The notes below the pieces were generated by a model. That model saw only the letters and a list, made by a program, of their open reading frames with translations, had not been told where the DNA came from and did no database searches. Shown piece after piece: positions 1 through 6,809 of a stretch of DNA of 6,845 nt. This DNA comes from Clostridia bacterium (GTDB lineage Bacteria > Bacillota > Clostridia > Oscillospirales > Acutalibacteraceae). Positions within the stretch are counted from its first letter, which is position 1. The number at the start of each line of letters is the position of its first letter. Where the stretch lies: contig JAFOFS010000107.1 in NCBI GenBank assembly GCA_017387165.1, positions 1-6,845 on the forward strand, given 5' to 3'. The translations under genes were made by a program, and so were the position numbers.

Positions 1-2390
1 GCCGTGAAGCGACGGTCGTGGTACGCGACCTCGGCAAATATGCAGGCGTATTGGAGCCGATGCTCAGACGCGCCGGTATTCCGTACGACCTTGACCGCCG
101 TGACAGCGTGCGTGTGGATCCGTTGATCGTGACCGCCGTTGAGGCGCTGCGATGCGTGACGTCGTCGTGGCAGACCGAATCGCTGTTGCGGTTGATGAAA
201 ACCGGTCTTCTCGGCTTTTCCCGTCAAAGTATTTCGTTGGTCGAGAACTACGCCTATACATGGAATTTGCGTGCATCCGACTGGAAAAAGGAATGGACTG
301 CTCATCCCGATGGCTTCGGGGAGGAAATGGACGAGTCCGCCTTGCGCCGGTTGTGGTATTTGAATATCTTGCGCCATCGTCTGGTGACGCCGCTTTTGCA
401 GTTGCAGGAAAGCCTGAAAAACGATTGCACCGGCAGAGCCTTTGCCGAGGCGTTGTACCATTATCTGAAGCAGGCGCAGGTTGCCCGCTTGGTGCGGATG
501 CGTGTGGGTTCGCTGAAAGCCAGAGGGGAGACGGATCTCGCTGACCGCTCGGCGCGAACCTGGGATATGCTGATGCAGATTCTGGATCAGTTTGCGGCGG
601 CAGGAGGCGAAGAAACGCAATCGACCGCCGATTTCACCGCTCTCTTTACGCTCTCTGCCGATATCACCGATATGGGTACTATCCCGTCGGCGATCGATGC
701 GGTGCAGATCACGCAGGCGGATCGCGTTCGCTATTCCTCGCCGCGCCTGGTGTTGATTCTCGGCGCCAATGCCGGTGTGTTTCCTGCCGCGTCTGAGGTC
801 AACGGTATCCTGAGCGACAGCGAGCGCCGCTATCTCATTTCGGATTATCAGCTGCCGCTGACCGACGTTTCCTCCCATCGCTTGCTGGAGGAGCGTACGT
901 TTGTGTACAACGCGGTCGCCGCGCCGTCGGAGCAGCTGTACGTCAGCTATTTGAGTAAGAGCGATGACGGGGAGGCAATGGAACCTTCCTCGCTGATCAC
1001 CGAGATGAAAAAACTTCTGCCGGCGCTCAAAACCGATCGCAACCGTCCGCAGGATGCGGAAACGGCGGAGGAACTGCTCGGCGCGTTAACCGCCCACTGG
1101 CACGGAACGGATACGGTTGCGGCCAGCTTGCATAAGGCGTGCTTTGAATTGGCGGATACCAAAGAACGGGCGGCGCTGATGAAGCGGGCAACCGAGCCGC
1201 GTATTCTCCGTTTCCAACAGCCGGAAACGGCCAAAAAACTGTTTACGAAGCTGTATTATCTGTCGCCCAGCGCGGTCGATCAATTCTACGGCTGTCACTT
1301 CCGTTATTTCTGCGATCACGGTTTAAAGCTGCGCAAGCGTCCGAAAGCGGAGCTTGACGGGGTCAACTTCGGCAACGCCAGCCACTACGTAATGGAGCAT
1401 TGCATTCCGGAATACGTAAAGAGCGGCTTTGACAAACTCCGTAAAGAGGACGTCGAGAAGGATGCCGCCGCGCGTGTCCGCGAATACGTCGAGAAAGAAA
1501 TGGGCGGCTTCGCGGATAAGAGCGAGCGTTTCCTGTATCTTTTGTCCCGCGTGGAGCGCCTGTCGGGCTTGATGCTGTGGCAATGCGTTCGGGAACTCAA
1601 GCAGAGCCGCTTCACGCCGTGTGCGTATGAATTGCCGATCGGTGACGATCCCGAAGACGGGACGCCGTTTGTGCCGCCGATGACGGTGAAGCTGTCCGAC
1701 GGCTCCTCGGTGCGTGTGATCGGCACCATCGACCGCGTCGATATGTACAAGGCAGGAAAGCAGATCTATCTGCGCGTTGTCGATTATAAGACGTACGATA
1801 AGAGTTTCATTCTCAACGACGTTATCAACGGTATCGATCTGCAGATGCTGCTGTATCTGTTCGCTTTGCAGGCAAACGGTAAGCCGAAGGATGCGGAGGA
1901 CATCATCACACCGGCCGGTGTGTTGTATCTGCCGGCTAAGCTGCCGGTCGTGACCGCCAACGTCAAGGACCCCGAGCGAAGCAAAACCAAGAAAATGCAG
2001 ATGAGTGGTCTGCTTTTGGACACCGAAGACGTGCTCCGAGCGATGGAAAATCCGCTGGAGGGCTTGTTCATTCCGGTTACCGTATCCGAGAAGAACGGCG
2101 TCAGCCGTACCAATTTGGCCACTCTGGCGCAGTTTGGTCAGTTGCGCCGCCGGGCGGAGAAACTGCTGCGGCAGATGGCGGAAACGCTGCGAAACGGTGA
2201 GGTGGAACCGTTGCCGTATCGCTGCGGCTCGACCGACGGCTGTGCGTTTTGCGATTACGCGTCCATCTGCGGCATTCGGAGCGATTCTCCGCGCAACGAG
2301 CCGTACGCCATGAACAATCAGGAAATATTCGACCTCTTGTGCGAAGAGGATGAAGACGCGGCTACACAAGAAGAGGAGGCGACGCCATGA
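1..2390 (+). CDS. addB: AddB, nuclease/helicase-like subunit of AddAB (5' truncated)
   Basis: AddB partners with AddA to resect double-strand DNA breaks for RecA loading in the cytoplasm. The frame is open from base 3 with no start, so the gene begins outside the window; the usual family length is about 1150 residues and about 795 are here. Numbering from the GTG codon at 18: the conserved helicase-fold segment LILGANAGVFP lies near 246-256. The RecB-type nuclease domain shows G452-x3-H456, D572 (in GTIDRVD), D589-Y-K591 and Q609. The iron-sulfur ligands are C426 (in FYGCHFRYFC) and C742-x2-C745-x5-C751, matching the known one-plus-three AddB arrangement, so nuclease and cluster look intact. 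The tail after 752 is acidic. The stop overlaps the next start as ATGA. addA would normally lie next to addB, but it does not follow here, so it may lie elsewhere. The 348-codon reverse-strand frame under it is a codon-bias shadow. Confidence 0.95.
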   Translation, partial: REATVVVRDLGKYAGVLEPMLRRAGIPYDLDRRDSVRVDPLIVTAVEALRCVTSSWQTESLLRLMKTGLLGFSRQSISLVENYAYTWNLRASDWKKEWTAHPDGFGEEMDESALRRLWYLNILRHRLVTPLLQLQESLKNDCTGRAFAEALYHYLKQAQVARLVRMRVGSLKARGETDLADRSARTWDMLMQILDQFAAAGGEETQSTADFTALFTLSADITDMGTIPSAIDAVQITQADRVRYSSPRLVLILGANAGVFPAASEVNGILSDSERRYLISDYQLPLTDVSSHRLLEERTFVYNAVAAPSEQLYVSYLSKSDDGEAMEPSSLITEMKKLLPALKTDRNRPQDAETAEELLGALTAHWHGTDTVAASLHKACFELADTKERAALMKRATEPRILRFQQPETAKKLFTKLYYLSPSAVDQFYGCHFRYFCDHGLKLRKRPKAELDGVNFGNASHYVMEHCIPEYVKSGFDKLRKEDVEKDAAARVREYVEKEMGGFADKSERFLYLLSRVERLSGLMLWQCVRELKQSRFTPCAYELPIGDDPEDGTPFVPPMTVKLSDGSSVRVIGTIDRVDMYKAGKQIYLRVVDYKTYDKSFILNDVINGIDLQMLLYLFALQANGKPKDAEDIITPAGVLYLPAKLPVVTANVKDPERSKTKKMQMSGLLLDTEDVLRAMENPLEGLFIPVTVSEKNGVSRTNLATLAQFGQLRRRAEKLLRQMAETLRNGEVEPLPYRCGSTDGCAFCDYASICGIRSDSPRNEPYAMNNQEIFDLLCEEDEDAATQEEEATP
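2373..2379 (+). promoter_or_regulatory. Ribosome binding site for the kinase-like gene, inside addB
   Basis: GAGGAGG lies seven bases before the ATG at 2387, within the last codons of addB. It fixes the start of the downstream gene and, with the ATGA overlap, indicates translational coupling to addB. Confidence 0.75.
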
Positions 2391-3076
2391 TCTGTATCGA
2401 GCTGGCGGAGATCGTGATGCAGATCGACAACCGCTACGATTATACCGAGCGGCTGTGTCGCGATTATCTTACCGATAAACAGCCGGAGCTGTTCCTCTCG
2501 GTCACCGAGGAGGAGATCGCCGCTGAGGACGACGGTCGCCGCTTTCCGATGGGATATCTCGAAAGTGTGGCTTTGTATCGCAAGATCAGCGAGGCCATTC
2601 TGGACCGCGACGGCTTTTTGCTGCATGCCGCCGTTTTGGAGGTAGACGGTCAGGCTTACGCCTTTTCCGCCAACAGCGGCACGGGTAAGACCACCCATAT
2701 CAAGCTGTGGGGGGAATTGTTTGGCGACCGCTGTCGCGTTATCAACGGCGATAAGCCGCTGCTTCGCGTCCGTGACGGCGTGGTACGCATCTACGGTACG
2801 CCGTGGAGCGGGAAAGAGGGCTGGAACACCAACACCAGCGCCCCGCTGAAGGCACTCTGCTTCTTGGAGCGAAGCGCGGAAAATCGCATTGTTCGTCTTT
2901 CGGACGGAGAAGCATTGCCGCTGCTGTTCGGTCAACTGGCGATGCCGGTCGAGGAATCGGCGGCAATGCGCCTGCTGGATTCGCTGGATCGCTTGCTCTG
3001 CACCGTTCCGTGCTATCGGCTCGGATGCAATATGGAGCCGGAAGCGGCGCAAGTGGCCTACGATGCGATGAAATAA
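2387..3076 (+). CDS. HPr kinase-like / PEP carboxykinase-like P-loop protein
   Basis: A 229-residue soluble protein with the compact fold signature of HprK-related kinases. H80 sits in LLHAAVL before the nucleotide site; a Walker A loop A95-NSGT-GKT102 is followed by THIKLW; then come INGDKP at 119-124, where the kinase family usually has a metal-binding Asp pair (here only D122 remains), and GTPWSGK at 137-143. The family phosphorylates proteins or peptides using ATP; some members act in regulation of carbon use (true HprK, which is longer and has an extra N-terminal domain) and others modify ribosomal peptides. The N-terminal domain of true HprK is not seen, so this is not hprK itself. No PqqD-like or peptide precursor gene is visible beside it. 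It is translationally coupled to addB and followed by the ilvE promoter. Substrate unknown. The fold call is good; the function is inference. Confidence 0.7.
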   Translation: MICIELAEIVMQIDNRYDYTERLCRDYLTDKQPELFLSVTEEEIAAEDDGRRFPMGYLESVALYRKISEAILDRDGFLLHAAVLEVDGQAYAFSANSGTGKTTHIKLWGELFGDRCRVINGDKPLLRVRDGVVRIYGTPWSGKEGWNTNTSAPLKALCFLERSAENRIVRLSDGEALPLLFGQLAMPVEESAAMRLLDSLDRLLCTVPCYRLGCNMEPEAAQVAYDAMK

Positions 3077-3083
3077 AAACGCC

Positions 3084-3112
3084 TTGACACCGCCGTTTAT
3101 CGGTGCTAAACT
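3084..3112 (+). promoter_or_regulatory. Sigma-A-type promoter of ilvE
   Basis: A consensus TTGACA at 3084-3089, a 17-base spacer, then TAAACT at 3107-3112 preceded by TGC (extended -10, 3104-3106). The predicted transcript start is about 3119, giving a leader of roughly 29 bases, too short for a T-box or leader-peptide attenuator. A small dyad CACCG (3088-3092) / CGGTG (3101-3105) sits almost entirely within the spacer and could be an operator, although five-base arms are weak evidence. Confidence 0.75.
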
Positions 3113-3147
3113 AACTATATTCACCAACGAAAGGAAGCGCATTTCAC

Positions 3148-4176
3148 ATGGAAAAGAAACAGATTGATTGGGCCAATCTTGGCTTTGCTTATATGCCGAC
3201 CGATTGGCGCTTTGTTGCCACCTATCGCGACGGCAAGTGGGATGAGGGAGAACTGACGCAGGACGCCACCATCACGATGAGCGAGTGCGCCTGCGTGTTG
3301 CAGTACGCTCAAACCTGCTTTGAGGGTCTCAAGGCCTACACCACCGAGGATGGCCGCATCGTTACCTTCCGCCCCGATCTCAACGCCGCTCGTATGGCGG
3401 ATACCTGCAAACGGCTGGAGATGCCGGTATTCCCCGAGGACAAGTTCGTCGAAGCGGTGGAAAAGGTGGTAGCCGCCAACGCGGCATGGGTGCCGCCGTA
3501 CGGCTCGGGTGCGACCTTGTATCTGCGCCCCTTTATGTTCGGATTTAACGAGGTCATCGGCGTCAAGCCGGCGACCGTGTACCAGTTCCGCATCTTCTGC
3601 ACGCCGGTCGGTCCTTACTTCAAGGGCGGCGTCAAGCCGCTGACGCTGACGGTCAGCGATTACGACCGTGCTGCGCCGAACGGAACGGGTAATATCAAGG
3701 CCGGTCTCAACTATGCGATGAGCCTGCACCCGGTGATGGAGGCGCACCGCAACGGCTTTGACGAGAATATGTATCTCGATCCGGCTACGCGCACCAAGGT
3801 GGAGGAGACCGGCGGCGCCAACTTCCTGTTTGTCACCAAGGACGGCACCGTCGTGACGCCGAAATCGGACAGCATTTTGCCGTCCATCACCCGCCGCTCG
3901 CTGATGATCGTGGCGGAAAAGGTGCTGGGTATGAAGGCCGAACAGCGCGAAGTGCTGTTTGACGAGGTCAAGGATTTTGCGGAATGCGGTCTTTGCGGCA
4001 CGGCCGCGGTCATTTCGCCGGTTGGCAAGATCGTGCATAAGGGCGGCGAGATCTGCTTCCCGTCGGGTATGGAGAAGATGGGACCGACCATTCAGAAGCT
4101 GTACGATACGCTGACGGGTATCCAGATGGGACGCATCGAGGCTCCCGAAGGCTGGATTCACGAGATTCATCTGTAA
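3148..4176 (+). CDS. ilvE: Branched-chain amino acid aminotransferase
   Basis: A complete 342-residue fold-type IV PLP enzyme that interconverts leucine, isoleucine and valine with their 2-oxo acids using glutamate/2-oxoglutarate, in the cytoplasm. Seen in sequence: FEGLKAY at 58-64; the catalytic lysine K184 in GNIKAGLNYA; E220 in VEETGGANF, the expected acidic residue contacting the PLP ring nitrogen; and CGTAAVISPVG from 283, the C-terminal cofactor-phosphate segment. The length fits the longer (about 340-360 residue) bacterial and eukaryote-like BCAT class rather than the 309-residue E. coli form. A CxxC (C280, C283) precedes GTAA, but it does not align with the redox CxxC of human BCAT. 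The start is ATG with AAAGGAAG at 3130-3137 ten bases upstream. It has its own promoter and is likely monocistronic in the ancestral arrangement. D-amino-acid transaminase and aminodeoxychorismate lyase are less likely from length and motifs. Confidence 0.93.
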   Translation: MEKKQIDWANLGFAYMPTDWRFVATYRDGKWDEGELTQDATITMSECACVLQYAQTCFEGLKAYTTEDGRIVTFRPDLNAARMADTCKRLEMPVFPEDKFVEAVEKVVAANAAWVPPYGSGATLYLRPFMFGFNEVIGVKPATVYQFRIFCTPVGPYFKGGVKPLTLTVSDYDRAAPNGTGNIKAGLNYAMSLHPVMEAHRNGFDENMYLDPATRTKVEETGGANFLFVTKDGTVVTPKSDSILPSITRRSLMIVAEKVLGMKAEQREVLFDEVKDFAECGLCGTAAVISPVGKIVHKGGEICFPSGMEKMGPTIQKLYDTLTGIQMGRIEAPEGWIHEIHL

Positions 4177-4289
4177 ACAAAAAATCCGCTTGCTGATGAT
4201 GATGTCCCATAACGAAGGTTTCAAAAAATAGTGGTAAAGACAATCGATACAGTATATCGCAAATAATAATTTTGAATGGAGATGCTGTA
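4177..4289 (+). other. Intergenic junction with an orphan half-terminator
   Basis: No gene is seen. AAAAAATCCGCTTGCTG (4179-4195) directly after the ilvE stop looks like the left arm of a bidirectional intrinsic terminator, but its complement (GCAAGCGGATTTTTT) is absent from the window. CAAAAAAT occurs at 4178-4185 and again at 4222-4229. A short dyad CGATA (4245-4249) / TATCG (4255-4259) precedes tnpV. A -10-like AATAAT lies at 4263-4268 with no convincing -35. Base composition shifts from GC-rich to AT-richer here, so this is the likely boundary of inserted DNA. Confidence 0.45.
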
Positions 4290-4661
4290 ATGAAAAACTT
4301 GTATGAAACCCTTGGTGGAACTTATCACGAAGAAAACGGACACCTTATTCCCGACCTAACCCTTCCCGAACAGACCGACCATCAGATCGGTAAGTACGGA
4401 CGAATGCACCTTGACTACATCAAAAATCACCGTCGCGGACGGTACACCACGCTTTTGACCGAAGGTAAGTTGAACGCTCGGTTGCACGAAATAGACCTTG
4501 AAGCAAACGAAATTCTTAAAACCATCATCTCTCGCCTTGCCGCCGAAAGAGATATTGATGAGAGCTTAAAAGCTCGCGATATGCTCCGTTGGGTTGCAGA
4601 GATGAACAACATCAAGGCGAGCGCAGAAGAAATCGTTTTGCGGGAGGTGGTGTTGGTATGA
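4290..4661 (+). CDS. tnpV: TnpV family mobile-element protein
   Basis: A 123-residue protein that I recognise as TnpV by LYETLGGTYHEENGHLIPDL at the N terminus, the central IGKYGRMHLDYIKNHRRGRY and LLTEGKLN, and the C-terminal WVAEMNNIKASAEEIV. The family is named from the Tn4451 transposon group, where it accompanies a large serine recombinase; its own biochemical role is not established. The basic, helical make-up would fit a small DNA-binding accessory protein, but that is inference. The start chosen is ATG 4290, with GGAG at 4278-4281 eight bases upstream; an in-frame TTG at 4272 would place the ribosome site inside the gene and is rejected. The stop overlaps the next start as ATGA. No recombinase is present in the window, so the cognate element is either remote or decayed. 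Confidence 0.85.
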   Translation: MKNLYETLGGTYHEENGHLIPDLTLPEQTDHQIGKYGRMHLDYIKNHRRGRYTTLLTEGKLNARLHEIDLEANEILKTIISRLAAERDIDESLKARDMLRWVAEMNNIKASAEEIVLREVVLV

Positions 4662-4924
4662 AATCGATTATCAATGAACTGTGGCACGGAAACATCGTAC
4701 CGCAAGAGGACAGCCGAACCAATTCCAAGGAAATGAAAGAATTGCTCGGATATATGTCACGCCATCACGAGGAACTCGAAAAGAGCTTCACCGACGCGCA
4801 GAAGGAAACCTTCGAAAAGTTCCACGATTGTTGGAACGAGTATATGAGCCTCGCCGAAGCAGCCATCTTTGAGTACGCTTTCAAACTCGGTATGCAAATT
4901 GCGATTGAAACATTAACTGAATAA
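4658..4924 (+). CDS. Small DUF6809-like protein
   Basis: An 88-residue acidic helical protein. The opening MKSIINELWHGNI and the ending FEYAFKLGMQIAIETL resemble the DUF6809 small proteins that follow tnpV in Firmicutes mobile elements (recognition from memory, not a search). No membrane segment, signal or metal motif is seen. Translation is coupled to tnpV by the ATGA overlap, and GGAGG at 4643-4647 sits ten bases before the ATG, which rules out the longer in-frame start at 4589. The gene ends just before a strong terminator, so tnpV and this gene form a two-gene transcription unit. Function unknown. Confidence 0.75.
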   Translation: MKSIINELWHGNIVPQEDSRTNSKEMKELLGYMSRHHEELEKSFTDAQKETFEKFHDCWNEYMSLAEAAIFEYAFKLGMQIAIETLTE

Positions 4925-4930
4925 CCTACG

Positions 4931-4960
4931 GGCGGCGGGAGAAATCTCGCCGCCTTTTCT
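4931..4960 (+). terminator. Intrinsic terminator of the tnpV unit
   Basis: GGCGGCGGGA (4931-4940) pairs with TCTCGCCGCC (4945-4954) over ten base pairs with one G-U, closing on a GAAA tetraloop (4941-4944) and followed by TTTTCT. It starts seven bases after the stop of the DUF6809-like gene. Confidence 0.9.
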
Positions 4961-4964
4961 ATCT

Positions 4965-5089
4965 AAAATTGGGGATAAGGCGTAGAAAAATAGAAGTTGA
5001 AAACTCTTGCTTCACAAGGCTTTTCAAGAGTTGTTTTGATGTGGATAAGGCATTTATACTTAACCCCTCAATTTTGAAGTCTATTTTTC
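4965..5089. repeat. Spacer with clustered short inverted and direct repeats
   Basis: The 4961-5136 gap carries no recognisable gene. It holds three sets of paired arms: AAAATTGGGG (4965-4974) against CCCC-TC-AATTTT (5064-5075); GAAAAATAGA (4985-4994) against TCTATTTTTC (5080-5089); and AACTCTTG against CAAGAGTT (listed separately). A direct repeat GGATAAGGC occurs at 4973-4981 and 5043-5051. The first two arm pairs are not cleanly nested, so a single large hairpin is unlikely. Such an arrangement could be recombinase binding sites at an element end, a decayed repeat element, or AT-rich chance. Confidence 0.4.
5002..5032. repeat. Perfect 8-bp inverted repeat, hairpin
   Basis: AACTCTTG (5002-5009) and CAAGAGTT (5025-5032) flank a 15-base loop. 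The following TTTT run starts after a G and is interrupted by GATG, so it is a poor terminator in the + direction; no gene converges from the other side. Confidence 0.5.
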
Positions 5090-5136
5090 CATATTCAATG
5101 TGAGAAAAATATCTTACCCGTTTGATGCATTTTATC

Positions 5137-5165
5137 TTGAAATTTTCACAATTTTTTGGTATAAT
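5137..5165 (+). promoter_or_regulatory. Extended -10 sigma-A-type promoter of hsdM
   Basis: TTGAAA (5137-5142), a 17-base spacer, TATAAT (5160-5165) preceded by TGG (5157-5159, extended -10). The predicted transcript start is near 5172, with a leader of about 48 bases to the ATG. It is close to consensus, so strong constitutive expression is expected unless repressed. Confidence 0.85.
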
Positions 5166-5180
5166 TATTTATGTATAACT

Positions 5181-5195
5181 TCCGATAGTTTCGGA
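5181..5195 (+). promoter_or_regulatory. Small dyad in the hsdM leader
   Basis: TCCGA (5181-5185) and TCGGA (5191-5195) around TAGTT lie about ten bases after the predicted transcript start and 12 before the GGAG ribosome site (5208-5211). It could be an operator or a leader hairpin; five-base arms are weak support. Confidence 0.3.
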
Positions 5196-5219
5196 TATGA
5201 AGAAGTTGGAGATAGAGCT

Positions 5220-6809
5220 ATGGCAAAAGAAAAGATTGAAAAGCCCCAATCCTTAGAGAAAACTCTTTGGGCGGCAGCAGATAAATTGATTGGAGCAGTA
5301 ATGCCCCACGACTATATGAAGATGGTTCTCGGTCTTATATTCTTAAAATACGTATCTGACCGTTTTGAAGCCAAGTATGCTCAGCTTGTCGCAGATGGCG
5401 ACGGCTTCGAGGAAGAAAAGGATGCTTACGCTGAGGATAACGTCTTTTGGATTCCCGAAAAATGCCGTTGGAATTACATAAAGCAGTTTGTAAAGGACGA
5501 GCAGATTGGTACAATTCTCGATCAGGCTCTTATTGATATTGAAAAAGAGAATGACGAGCTTCGCGGTATCCTGCCTAAAGTATATTCCAAAGGCGATGTT
5601 GACAAGCGCCGCTTGGGTGAACTTGTTGACCTTTTCTCCAACAATCTTTCTACCGAAAACATGACGGGAGATTTGTTTGGAAGATGCTATGAATATTTCT
5701 TGGGCGAGTTCTCAAAGAAGTTTGGACAAAAGGGCGGCGAGTTCTATACTCCCCGTTGTGTAGTTGACCTTATCGTTAATATGATACAGCCCTTCAATGG
5801 TCGTGTCTACGATCCTTGCTGTGGCTCGGGCGGTATGTTCTCTCAGTCTGCAAACTTTATTAACGAACATCAGGGCAGCATAAACAACATTTCCGTGTAC
5901 GGACAGGAGCTTAACCCCGATACTTGGCGTATGGCAAAAATGAACCTTGCTATACGTGGTATCTCTGCGGACTTGGGAGACTCCCACGGCGACACTTTCC
6001 ACGATGATAAGCATAAGACCTTACGCGCGGATTTCATTATGGCTAACCCGCCCTTTAACATCAGCGATTACGGTCAGCCTTCTTTGCTTGAAGATCCGCG
6101 TTGGATTTATGATATTCCGCCTTCGGGAAATGCCAACTATGCGTGGATTCAGCATATGATAAGTAAGCTTTCTCCGCGCGGTGTAGCAGGCTTCGTATTG
6201 GCAAACGGTTCGCTTTCCACCTCCGGCAAGCAAGAATATAATATTCGTCAAAAGATGCTCGAAGAAGGTATCGTTGATTGTATTATAGCTCTCCCTACAA
6301 ATCTTTTCAGTACGGTCACTATTCCTGCTTGTCTTTGGTTCTTGCGCAAGGATTGCCGTAACAAAGGCAAAGTCCTCTTTATCAACTGCGGTGAGAAAGG
6401 TATAATGATTGACCGAAAGATTCGCGAACTCACTTATAATGACGCGACAATCGGTCATACTGATAATCCCGAACTCATTGAAAAAGTCAAGGCTTATAAT
6501 CTCTCTGAATATGGTGACGAAACTAAGGGCGATGTCGAAAGCATTGCGGCAGTATATCACGCTTGGCTTAAAGGCGAAGGCTATGAGGATGTAAAGGGCT
6601 TCTGCAAATCTGCATCTATCGAAGAAATTCGTGAAGCTGATTACTCCCTCGTTCCCGGTAGGTATGTCGGAACGGATGACTCGGGCAAAATGTCCGAGGA
6701 CGAAATCAAAGCAGAGATTGTAAGAGTCAAGAAAGAACTCTTTGAACTTATGGAAAAAGGCAAAGAGCTTGATGAAAAAATCTATGCAATTTTGAATAGC
6801 GAAGATTAA
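5220..6809 (+). CDS. hsdM: Type I restriction-modification DNA methyltransferase subunit
   Basis: A complete 529-residue adenine-N6 DNA methyltransferase; with two HsdM and one HsdS subunits it forms the modification complex, and HsdR adds restriction. Seen: an N-terminal HsdM_N helical domain (LEKTLWAAADKLIG onward to about 150); GGEFYTPR at the start of the catalytic domain; the SAM motif DPCCGSGG at 198-205 (a common variant of DPACGTGG); the catalytic NPPF at 276-279; and a charged, probably coiled-coil C-terminal helix over about the last 40 residues that would contact HsdS. The length is typical and no break is seen. The start is ATG 5220 with GGAG eight bases upstream; the longer frame from 5100 is rejected because the promoter lies inside it. 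Codons are A/T-richer than in ilvE or addB, consistent with horizontal transfer. The remaining 36 bases after the stop hold no gene start I can support. Confidence 0.95.
   Translation: MAKEKIEKPQSLEKTLWAAADKLIGAVMPHDYMKMVLGLIFLKYVSDRFEAKYAQLVADGDGFEEEKDAYAEDNVFWIPEKCRWNYIKQFVKDEQIGTILDQALIDIEKENDELRGILPKVYSKGDVDKRRLGELVDLFSNNLSTENMTGDLFGRCYEYFLGEFSKKFGQKGGEFYTPRCVVDLIVNMIQPFNGRVYDPCCGSGGMFSQSANFINEHQGSINNISVYGQELNPDTWRMAKMNLAIRGISADLGDSHGDTFHDDKHKTLRADFIMANPPFNISDYGQPSLLEDPRWIYDIPPSGNANYAWIQHMISKLSPRGVAGFVLANGSLSTSGKQEYNIRQKMLEEGIVDCIIALPTNLFSTVTIPACLWFLRKDCRNKGKVLFINCGEKGIMIDRKIRELTYNDATIGHTDNPELIEKVKAYNLSEYGDETKGDVESIAAVYHAWLKGEGYEDVKGFCKSASIEEIREADYSLVPGRYVGTDDSGKMSEDEIKAEIVRVKKELFELMEKGKELDEKIYAILNSED

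Noticed and set aside
1323..2369. 348-codon open frame on the reverse strand under addB
   Set aside because: addB has clear family motifs across the same bases; the long antisense frame follows from GC-rich codon bias and its protein shows no recognisable domain.
2318..3142. 274-codon open frame on the reverse strand under the kinase-like gene
   Set aside because: Shadow of the coupled + strand gene; it would also run through the ilvE promoter and has no family signature.
4194..4204. TGATGATGATG trinucleotide run
   Set aside because: Too short to be a meaningful microsatellite, and in noncoding sequence.
3121..4224. 367-codon open frame on the reverse strand under ilvE
   Set aside because: It mirrors the ilvE gene, has low-complexity His/Arg-rich sequence, and no recognisable domain.
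4272..4289. TTG start for tnpV
   Set aside because: The GGAG ribosome site would fall inside the coding region, and the family begins at the ATG at 4290 (MKNLYETLGG).
5100..5219. 40-residue N-terminal extension of HsdM from ATG 5100
   Set aside because: The TTGAAA/TATAAT promoter lies inside it, the family starts near the ATG at 5220, and that ATG has a well-spaced ribosome site.
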